The notes under the pieces are model-generated. The model searched no databases, was not told the origin of the DNA, and saw only the letters and a program-made list of their open reading frames with translations. A stretch of 64,000 nt of DNA, taken from contig NZ_QFFY01000002.1 of NCBI RefSeq assembly GCF_003131205.1, forward strand, positions 457,016 to 521,015, given 5' to 3'. Positions 8,545-15,677 of the stretch are shown piece after piece. The DNA comes from Occallatibacter savannae (GTDB lineage Bacteria > Acidobacteriota > Terriglobia > Terriglobales > Acidobacteriaceae). The position numbers and the translations under genes are program-made. Position 1 is the stretch's first letter. The number at the start of each line of letters is the position of its first letter.

Positions 8545-9648
8545 TTGCACAGTTTTCGCGTTTGTCCTAGACCGCGCGTTCTGGTCTGGTGTGTCCTCCT
8601 ACTCAGCTTCAGCTTCGCATCTCCTCGATCACAGGCGCAGTCGGGCACGCCAGAAGGCGCGCTTCCAAGTGCCCCGGTTCCTGCACAGGTTCCCGGCCAG
8701 CCAGCTGGAGAAATCGCACAGAACGCTGCGACCGGGAACATCTCCGGTACCGTTCTGGATTCGAACGGAGATGTTGTTCAAGGCGCGACGGTGACGCTTT
8801 CGGCGGGTTCAGTGAAGCAGACTGCGGAGTCGGGCGCGGACGGGCAATTTCAGTTTGGCGGATTGACGGCGGGCACGTACAGTGTTTCGGCGACCGGGCA
8901 GGGGATGAGCTCGTACACCTCGCAGCCGGTTGAGCTTAAGCCGGGGCAGTTTCTCATTCTGCCTGCGATCAAGCTGAACGTGTCCGGAGGAACAACAAGC
9001 GTCGTTGTGAACGGAGACAAGGAGCAGCTGGCAGAGGAGCAGGTGCGGATTGCAGAGCAGCAGCGGGTTGCCGGCATCATTCCAAACTTCTTCAGCGCGT
9101 ACGACTGGAACGCGCCGCCGATGATGGCGAAGCAGAAGTTCAAGCTGTCGTTCCGATCGCTGATCGATCCAGTTTCGATCGTGACTGTGGCGGGCATTGC
9201 AGGCGCGGAGCAATATAAAGGGCTGTTCTCAGGGTATGGCAGCGGCATCGGCGGATACGGAAAGCGATTCGGTGCGGCGTATACGAATCGATTTGCGGGA
9301 GAGATGCTTTCGCGTGCGGCGTTCCCGTCGATCTTTCACCAGGACCCGCGGTACTTCTACAAGGGCAAGGGGAGCATCAGCTCTCGCGCGCTGTACGCGA
9401 TGTCGCGGGCTGTGGTGACGCGGACGGACGATGGACAGCTTCGACCTAATTACTCGGAAGTGCTTGGCGACTTTTCGGCTGGGGCAATTTCGAATCTCTA
9501 CTATCCGAAGGCGGATCGAGGTTTTTCGCTGGTGATGCTGAACGGGGCCACGGGAGTTGGTGCGAACGCGGTATCGAACCTGATACGGGAATTCTTGCTC
9601 AAGGGGCTGACGTCGCACGTGCCAGCGGGAGCGGACGGTCAGCCCTGA
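8545..9648 (+). CDS. Secreted carboxypeptidase-regulatory-like domain protein
   Basis: A 367-residue envelope protein of unknown function. The start is probably TTG at 8545, seven bases after GGTGAGG. A signal peptide covers about residues 1-32 and ends near RSQAQ. Residues about 65-130 form a carboxypeptidase D regulatory-like (transthyretin-like) beta-sandwich: SGTVLDSNGDVVQGATVTLS, then GGLTAGTYSVSATG. The remainder (about 170-355) is rich in Gly, Phe and Tyr with motifs such as FHQDPRYFYKGKG. In my recollection this C-terminal region is typical of Terriglobia and often sits under or near the outer membrane. Unlike TonB-linked relatives it has no visible beta-barrel plug. Its expression may be limited by the hairpin over its start. 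Confidence 0.75.
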   Translation: MHSFRVCPRPRVLVWCVLLLSFSFASPRSQAQSGTPEGALPSAPVPAQVPGQPAGEIAQNAATGNISGTVLDSNGDVVQGATVTLSAGSVKQTAESGADGQFQFGGLTAGTYSVSATGQGMSSYTSQPVELKPGQFLILPAIKLNVSGGTTSVVVNGDKEQLAEEQVRIAEQQRVAGIIPNFFSAYDWNAPPMMAKQKFKLSFRSLIDPVSIVTVAGIAGAEQYKGLFSGYGSGIGGYGKRFGAAYTNRFAGEMLSRAAFPSIFHQDPRYFYKGKGSISSRALYAMSRAVVTRTDDGQLRPNYSEVLGDFSAGAISNLYYPKADRGFSLVMLNGATGVGANAVSNLIREFLLKGLTSHVPAGADGQP

Positions 9649-9664
9649 TCGGGCGGATTCGTTT

Positions 9665-9701
9665 CCCACTCATCGCACGATGAGGCTGTGCGATGAATGG
9701 G
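9665..9701 (-). repeat. Palindromic repeat, copy 1, possible terminator
   Basis: CCCACTCATCGCAC (9665-9678) and GTGCGATGAATGGG (9688-9701) form an inverted repeat with one imperfect position. On the minus strand the imperfect pair is a G-U wobble, so the hairpin is best formed by the transcript of the acyl-CoA dehydrogenase gene that ends just beyond it. A second copy with the same asymmetric position lies at 31060-31090. Confidence 0.5.
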
Positions 9702-9735
9702 ACACATAGACATTCAGAGCCCGTGGTTTCTCCGT

Positions 9736-10917
9736 TCAGAGCACCTGTTTGGCGATGGTCATGAGCTGCATGTTGGAAGTGCCCTCGTAGATCTTGCCGA
9801 TTTTGGCATCGCGGTAGAACTTTTCGGCGGGGTAGTCGCGAACGAAGCCGTTGCCGCCGAAGATCTCGACACATTTGCTGGCGACGCTCTCTGCAACCTG
9901 TGAGGCGAAGAGTTTGGCCATGGCAGCTTCGGTGACGTAGGGCTGTCCGGCATCTTTGACGCGCGCCGCGTTGTAGACGAGAAGCTTCGCGGCCTCGATG
10001 TCGGTGGCCATCTCAGCGAGCGCGAACTGGACGGCCTGGAACTCGGAGATGGGTTTGCCGAACTGCTTGCGCTGTTTCGCGTAGCGTGCGGCGTGGGTCC
10101 ATGCGCCCTCGGCGAGGCCGAGCATCTGCGCGCCGATCCCGATTCGTCCCTCGTTGAGGGTTTCGATCGCAATTTTGTACCCCTTGCCTTCTTCGCCGAG
10201 CAGATTCGCGGAGGGAACTTCGCAGCCGTCGAGGAGCAGCTCGCAGGTGCTGCTGGCGCGGATGCCCATCTTGTCTTCTTTGCGGCCGATGGTGAGACCG
10301 GGGGTGCCCTTCTCGACGAAGAAAGCGGTGATGCCCTTGTATCCGGCTGCGGGATCGAGCGTGGCGAAGACGAGGAAGATTCCTGCTTCTTTGGCGTTCG
10401 AGATCCAGAGCTTGCGGCCGCTCAGGCGGTAGCCGCCGTCGATCTTTTCTGTGCGTGTCTGAAGGGCAAAGGCGTCTGAGCCAGACCCAGCCTCGCTGAG
10501 AGCGTATGCGCCGACCGTACCTTCGGCCAGTTTCGTGAGCCAGTGAGCGCGCTGATCTTCGGTGGCCCAGCGGCGAATGGCATTAACGACAAGGGTATTG
10601 TGCACGTCGACGAGAACGGCGACACCTGGGTCGACCTGGGAGATAGCCTCGATGGCGAGGACTGCGTCGAAGAAGGAGCCGCCCGAGCCGCCGAGAGCTT
10701 CCGGTACTTCAATTCCCATCAGACCGAGTTCGGTGAGTTTCTGGAGGAGGCCGGGAGCCAACTGCTGTTCGTCATCCATGGAGCGAACGAGCGGCGCTAT
10801 CGTTTCTTCAGCGAAGCGACGGATGGTCGAGTAGAACAGCTGTTCTTCTTCGCTCAGACGCGTGAGGGGAGCAGACGAGTGGCCATGTTCTGACAAGAAA
10901 ATCGGTACCTCCGGCAT
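9736..10917 (-). CDS. Acyl-CoA dehydrogenase
   Basis: FAD-dependent alpha,beta-dehydrogenation of an acyl-CoA in the cytoplasm, passing electrons to ETF. The 393 residues include an N-terminal helical domain, a middle beta domain with AYALSEAGSGSDAF and LWISNA, and a C-terminal helical domain ending in RDAKIGKIYEGTSNMQ. The catalytic base Glu378 of YEGTSN is present, as in short- and medium-chain and isobutyryl/2-methylbutyryl dehydrogenases. The chain-length preference cannot be read from sequence. There are no ETF, thiolase or hydratase genes beside it. A palindromic repeat follows its stop. Confidence 0.94.
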   Translation of the reverse strand: MPEVPIFLSEHGHSSAPLTRLSEEEQLFYSTIRRFAEETIAPLVRSMDDEQQLAPGLLQKLTELGLMGIEVPEALGGSGGSFFDAVLAIEAISQVDPGVAVLVDVHNTLVVNAIRRWATEDQRAHWLTKLAEGTVGAYALSEAGSGSDAFALQTRTEKIDGGYRLSGRKLWISNAKEAGIFLVFATLDPAAGYKGITAFFVEKGTPGLTIGRKEDKMGIRASSTCELLLDGCEVPSANLLGEEGKGYKIAIETLNEGRIGIGAQMLGLAEGAWTHAARYAKQRKQFGKPISEFQAVQFALAEMATDIEAAKLLVYNAARVKDAGQPYVTEAAMAKLFASQVAESVASKCVEIFGGNGFVRDYPAEKFYRDAKIGKIYEGTSNMQLMTIAKQVL

Positions 10918-10980
10918 CGGAGTTTAACAGACCGGCGGGCGGGCTCGCATTGGGGCCCGGCTTTACGAGTGGAGCACACG

Positions 10981-11012
10981 AAAAAGGGCAGGCACCTTGA
11001 TGGAGCCTGCCC
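10981..11012 (-). terminator. Rho-independent terminator of the S53 protease gene
   Basis: On the minus strand GGGCAGGC and GCCTGCCC form an 8-bp GC-rich stem (outer ends 11012 and 10986) with an 11-base loop, followed at once by five T residues (10985-10981). It lies 26 bases past the protease stop. Confidence 0.85.
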
Positions 11013-11037
11013 CGATTGCGGTGAAGCGAGTTGGACT

Positions 11038-13935
11038 TCAGTTGATGGTCAGCGTGAAGGATGCGCCGGAGGTGAGTGCGGTGTTGGCGGAATCCGTGCC
11101 CGTGAAGGTGATGGTGTAGGTGCCTTTGGGCGGATCGGAGACCGTGCTCCCGCTGGTGCCTCCGCATGCTGAAAGAACGAGTCCAGCAGATGCGAGGGCG
11201 ATCAAACAGGCAAGCTGGCGCAGCTTGCGCGAGGAGCGTCCGAGAAAACCTGCGAGAAGGAGGCCGGCGAAGGCGATCTCCGCGGGAAGAGGGCTGCGCT
11301 TTGCGGGGGGATGGGGTGCCGTCGCAAAGGCCTTGGCGTGTGGAAGGACTCTCAGGCCACGGCCCTTCACGACGCCGCCAGTGGTGGGGCTTCCCGAGCA
11401 GTCGGCGGCATTGGTGTCGATGGTGATCTGGCCGCTGACGGGAGAAGTGCCGGTCACGGATGCCGAGCCGTTGCTGTTCAAGCCGGTTCCAACTAGCACG
11501 CAGAGGTTCGTGAGGGCGGTGTCGTTTGATGTGGCGTAGGTGAAATTCACCGTTCCGGTATATCCGCCGGAAGGGGTAACGGTTAGGGTTTCGGCCTGCT
11601 GCGAGCCTCTCTTAATGGTGAGGGTGGCCGGAGAAAGCGCAACCTTAAAGGTGCCCTTTCCTGTAGTGGTTCCGCCCACGGTCAAGATGACGCTGCCGGT
11701 GGATGCTGCATGGGTTGCGTCTCCGGCGTACTGGGCAATGATGGTGTGCACACCCGCGGAAGCGAAGTTGGCATTGTAGGTTGCGGTGCCGTTGGCGCCG
11801 AGCGTTACGGATGTTTTGGAGCCACTGCTGCTGTAGGTTGTGCCGCCGCCATCGATGGAGAGGTTGACGGTTCCGGTTGGAGTGCCCTTACCCGAGGCTT
11901 CAACGACTGTGATGGTGATTGAGTCGTTGGTGCTTGTATTGGGCGATGTGGTAGCGGCTGCCAGGGTCGTTGTCGTGGCGAGGAGCGACTTGGTGTTGGC
12001 GGGCCAGGCGGTGATGAGGTTTGCGAGATCGACGGAGCCGAGGCCGGTCACCTGGTCATAGCCGGTACCTGCGGCGAAGCCACCTGTAGTTGTGCCGCAG
12101 TAGGTTGCGCCCGCGGTGCAGTTGTTGTTTCCGCTGGTGACATCGTGGAAACCAGAGCTGTAGGTCGAGGCGCTGGATGCGAGGGTGTATAGAGTTGAAT
12201 TTGTCAGGCCTTGTCCGCCGGTCCAGCCCTGCTTCTGGTTGATGAGGGCGATCATGCCAGCAAAGATGGGAGCTGCGAAGCTGGTGCCGCCGGCGACGGT
12301 GAGGTAGTTGCCACCCGAAACGGAATCGCGGAAGCCGCTGCTGCAACTCGCGGCTTGAGCGGGGCCGGAAGAGCTTTGTCCGATCCAATCGGACTTGTCG
12401 CTGGTGCAGAAGAGATAGCCGGGCAGGTTGGGTGAGGAGTAGAGCGAGATGTCGGGCAGGTCGCGCTTGCCGTCGTTGGGGATACCGGCGACGCCCTTCT
12501 GCCAGGCAGGCTTGGTGAACAGGGCGCTGGCTCCGCCTCCGGAGGAGCTCAACCCGTACTGGGTCGAGTTGTCGTTCCAGGAGACCTCGGGGATGTAGCT
12601 TCTGACGGAGGTCAGGAGATCGGTGCCCGAGGTGCTGGTCCAGTAGGTCGATGAGGTGGCATTGGCGCTCGAGATCTCAGTGCCGCCTACGGCGGTGACG
12701 TAGGGGCTGCTGGCCGGATAGTTGACCGCGATCGCGTCCTGTTCAGTCTGAGTGAGGCCGTTCGTATCGCCGGAGCAGGCTGTTGAGCCCTGATCGCCGG
12801 ACGACGCGACGATGGTCTGGCCCTGAGCCTGTGCCTGCTGGAAGACAGTCTCGAGGGAGAAGTTGCTCTTCTGGATGGCGGTTTCGCAGGCGCCGTAGCT
12901 GATGCTGATGATGTTGCCGATGCCTTCAACGATTGCGTACTGAAGGGAGTCGAAGGTGTTGAAGTTCGTATTGCTGCCGGTGTAGACGAAGTTGAGAGTC
13001 GCGCCTTTGGCGATCGCGCCGGACCACTCAAGATCGAGGTCGGACTCGCCCTCGTCGCCGGCGACCACGGTAGAGCTGCCGGATCCGGGAACGATGACCA
13101 TCACAGGAGCCTTCGTGGGCAGACCCGCGGCAGCCTGGAAGTTCTCGATGTCCTTGGGATCAATTGCAGACTGGCCGACGACGGTAATTGACTGGCCCGT
13201 TCCATCGATGCCGGCGGTGTAGAGCGGCGCGACGTCGTAGGTGAGGGCGATGTCGCCCGGAGCGAAGAAGTTGTTGCCGGATTTGCCTGAGGTGAAGGCT
13301 GTCCGCGGCTTCACGTGCATAGGTCTCGGCCTGAAGCTGCTGAGATTCGTGACCGCCTGCACGGTGGGAGCGATGGCGGCGGGCATCGAAAGCTGGGTCG
13401 AGGGCGCAAAATGAGTGCCGGAACCAGCTTCGTAGTAGTGCAGTTCTGTCTGGAAGGCCTGTTCGAGCTGGCCCACGGTTCCAGAGAACCGGATCTCGTT
13501 GCGGCTGCGTGCGACCCGTTCGACGGCGAGACCCTGCTGCTCGAGCCAGGTCTGGACCTTGTCGAGGTCAGACTGCGCCATTCCGAACTGCGCGCCGAAC
13601 TGCTCGGGGGTCAACCAGCGGTGGTATTGAGGGGATGAAGGATCCTGTTGAGCGGCGAGGAGCTTTTCGAGGGCTGCCTGTTGTTGGGCTGACCGGTTGA
13701 AGACGATGCTCACGCCGGTGAGTTTCGTGTTCGAGGGCATGCGGCCGGCGTCGAACTCCGCGGGGCTGGGCTGCAACTGTCCGCTCCTGAGAGGAGCCGT
13801 ATCGGAGTTGTTGACTTCGTTTTGAATCCGGGTAGCGGGCCGCTGCGCGGCAATGCTGGTTGCGGCCAGGACGCAAGGCGCCAGCCATCCGAGTACACGA
13901 AATCTGCCTCGACCTGCAAACGGCTTTGAAAGCAT
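11038..13935 (-). CDS. Secreted S53 (sedolisin/kumamolisin) protease with Ig-like C-terminal region
   Basis: An acid-acting serine-carboxyl endopeptidase of 965 residues, exported. The ATG at 13935 is preferred because AAGGA lies six bases upstream; a TTG ten codons earlier lacks one. A signal peptide is followed by a pro-kumamolisin activation domain (about 40-185) and the catalytic domain (about 215-570). The catalytic Glu and Asp lie in EGESDLDLEW (codons 13047-13045 and 13035-13033), the oxyanion Asp in SSGDQGS, and the Ser in GGTSFAAPIFAG (codon 12282-12280). After this come a Big_3-type Ig-like repeat (about 580-680), a further beta-rich segment, a hydrophobic stretch with an LSACGG lipobox-like motif (about 910-925), and a final beta-strand segment. 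The hydrophobic stretch suggests envelope anchoring of the C-terminus. Confidence 0.92.
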   Translation of the reverse strand: MLSKPFAGRGRFRVLGWLAPCVLAATSIAAQRPATRIQNEVNNSDTAPLRSGQLQPSPAEFDAGRMPSNTKLTGVSIVFNRSAQQQAALEKLLAAQQDPSSPQYHRWLTPEQFGAQFGMAQSDLDKVQTWLEQQGLAVERVARSRNEIRFSGTVGQLEQAFQTELHYYEAGSGTHFAPSTQLSMPAAIAPTVQAVTNLSSFRPRPMHVKPRTAFTSGKSGNNFFAPGDIALTYDVAPLYTAGIDGTGQSITVVGQSAIDPKDIENFQAAAGLPTKAPVMVIVPGSGSSTVVAGDEGESDLDLEWSGAIAKGATLNFVYTGSNTNFNTFDSLQYAIVEGIGNIISISYGACETAIQKSNFSLETVFQQAQAQGQTIVASSGDQGSTACSGDTNGLTQTEQDAIAVNYPASSPYVTAVGGTEISSANATSSTYWTSTSGTDLLTSVRSYIPEVSWNDNSTQYGLSSSGGGASALFTKPAWQKGVAGIPNDGKRDLPDISLYSSPNLPGYLFCTSDKSDWIGQSSSGPAQAASCSSGFRDSVSGGNYLTVAGGTSFAAPIFAGMIALINQKQGWTGGQGLTNSTLYTLASSASTYSSGFHDVTSGNNNCTAGATYCGTTTGGFAAGTGYDQVTGLGSVDLANLITAWPANTKSLLATTTTLAAATTSPNTSTNDSITITVVEASGKGTPTGTVNLSIDGGGTTYSSSGSKTSVTLGANGTATYNANFASAGVHTIIAQYAGDATHAASTGSVILTVGGTTTGKGTFKVALSPATLTIKRGSQQAETLTVTPSGGYTGTVNFTYATSNDTALTNLCVLVGTGLNSNGSASVTGTSPVSGQITIDTNAADCSGSPTTGGVVKGRGLRVLPHAKAFATAPHPPAKRSPLPAEIAFAGLLLAGFLGRSSRKLRQLACLIALASAGLVLSACGGTSGSTVSDPPKGTYTITFTGTDSANTALTSGASFTLTIN

Positions 13936-14199
13936 ATAGATCCTTGAGTGATTTATTTGAGACAAGACGTGAGCCCTTGTTTGAGGCCCATGCTCGAGTC
14001 ACGCCAGTGTCATGCCGCCGGGGGACAGGTTTCGTGCGGGGAGGGGAGTTCTGGCGCCCGGGTGCAAACGTGGAGAATCAGCAGGCCGCCCGGCCGGGGC
14101 CGAGGAGATTCTGCTTCTCTCCTTAGACTCAAATCCGTCTACAAAGTTGTGTGGGGTGTTGGGGCTGCGGCTTCTACGCCGGGGATGTGGGAGGGCTGG

Positions 14200-15144
14200 T
14201 CAGCCGATAAAGGGAACGAGCTGCAGTGCGACGCCACCACCCTTGGGGGCGATGTACTTTTCAGCGCGGGCGGCGATGGTGAGTTTCTCAGATTCCAGAA
14301 GCTTGCGGATCTGGCCACGGGCGTGTTCGGCCCATGGTCCGCGTTTGTCGAGGCGAGCGTAGGCTTGCCAATGCCGGAGTGCGGCCCGTTTCTCTCCCTT
14401 GCGCTCGAAGGCCAAGGCAAGGTTGTAGTGGGCATCGGCGTAGCGCGGGGCCAGCTCTACGGCGCGCTGATATGCGGCAATGGATTCGTCGGGCCGGTCG
14501 AGTTCGTCGAGGACGTTGCCGAGATCGAAGAAGGCCAGAACGTACCCGGGGTCTTTGCGGGTTGCCGTCCGGTAGAGCTCCTCGGCGCGGGTGTATTGCT
14601 TCAGGTGGAAGTGAATTGTGCCGAGGTTGATGTATCCGGGAGCGTAGTCGGGGTCGAGCCGGAGCATCTCTTCGTAGATTGATATGGCTCTGTGTTTGTC
14701 TCCGGACTCTTCAGCCTGCACGGCAGTGACGAAGAGTTCCTGGATTCCGCGGGAGGCCTGGTCAACGCGGCGAAGGGGACGGACTGAAGTCCTGACCGTA
14801 GCATCGTTTTCGATGCGCTCGAAGTCGAACATGAGCTGGCGCCGGATGGGGTCCATCATCGCGCCATCGACTCTGAAGGCCAATCTGCTTCCGGAGCGCA
14901 CGAGGGAAGCTTGCTGCAGAGGGTTCGATAGTCCGGCGACCGCCTGCATGGCGGTGATGGAGTGACGGATGGAGGCAGCGGAGACGTCTTCCTCGCGGAG
15001 CGAACGGAGGGTTCTCAGCTGGCCGAGGTCCTGAAACGTATAGGTTTCGCGAGGTGAGATGAGTCCTGCTTTTTCCCAGCCCTGCAACTGGCGGGAACTG
15101 ATCTGCAAGATTCTCTGTACGTCCTGGCGGCTAAAGCTGGTCAC
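14200..15144 (-). CDS. MerR-type helix-turn-helix fused to tetratricopeptide repeats
   Basis: A 314-residue cytoplasmic protein starting at a GTG (15144), with GGAG about nine bases upstream. Residues 1-70 resemble a MerR winged helix: SRQDVQRILQISSRQLQGWE, then AGLISPRETYTFQDLGQLRT. Residues about 135-290 hold at least three TPR units, for example AISIYEEMLRLDPDYAPGYI, AEELYRTATRKDPGYVLAFF and SIAAYQRAVELAPRYADAHY. The usual MerR dimerisation coiled coil and effector domain are absent. It is divergent from the PAS-GGDEF-EAL gene across a region of about 530 bases. Likely role: a transcription factor regulated by protein-protein contacts; targets unknown. Confidence 0.8.
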   Translation of the reverse strand: MTSFSRQDVQRILQISSRQLQGWEKAGLISPRETYTFQDLGQLRTLRSLREEDVSAASIRHSITAMQAVAGLSNPLQQASLVRSGSRLAFRVDGAMMDPIRRQLMFDFERIENDATVRTSVRPLRRVDQASRGIQELFVTAVQAEESGDKHRAISIYEEMLRLDPDYAPGYINLGTIHFHLKQYTRAEELYRTATRKDPGYVLAFFDLGNVLDELDRPDESIAAYQRAVELAPRYADAHYNLALAFERKGEKRAALRHWQAYARLDKRGPWAEHARGQIRKLLESEKLTIAARAEKYIAPKGGGVALQLVPFIG

Positions 15145-15677
15145 TCTACGATGCTCCGGCGTTTTGGTACCCAGTCGGATTCAGGCTGCGAATTCGGTGC
15201 AGGTTTGGATTTCTACTCCTGCACTTGCCACTCGGATCAGCTGCGAAGAAACCGCTCTCTCGATCGCTCCCGTGGTGCGAGCCAGGTTCTGAGCCGGGCC
15301 AATGCATTCCCGCTCAGACATTTGCTTGCGTTCTACGGAAGAGACTGAACAGCTTGGATTATGCCAAGAATATGCGTGGATAAGGAGGGACGAAACACGC
15401 TTGTATTAAAAAGTGAGTGGATAACCGGTACCTGATTTGGTTCCATGCCGTTGTTAACGCATCACTTCCGGTGCATACAGGTTGCGGGGACTGTTGCAGG
15501 ATCGTTGTTCTCGCGTCTCAGTTCCGTTTCGGAGCGGTTGGGGCGGGGTGTACCTCGAGCAGACCTGCGTTGCGTGTCTGTCAAGATAAACCGTTTTTGT
15601 GTTGATCCTGTTCCGTGCTAGATTACGGTCACTTCCGGACAACGAGCATTTCGCAGCATCAGACGGTGGCCAGGGCC
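15145..15677. other. Divergent intergenic region upstream of the c-di-GMP enzyme
   Basis: About 530 bases (470 if the GTG start at 15615 is used) between divergent regulators. Short open frames here have no family resemblance and I do not call them. The stretch 15350-15430 is locally AT-richer than the surroundings and is the most likely place for promoters. No tandem operators or clear sigma-54 site were recognised. Confidence 0.35.
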
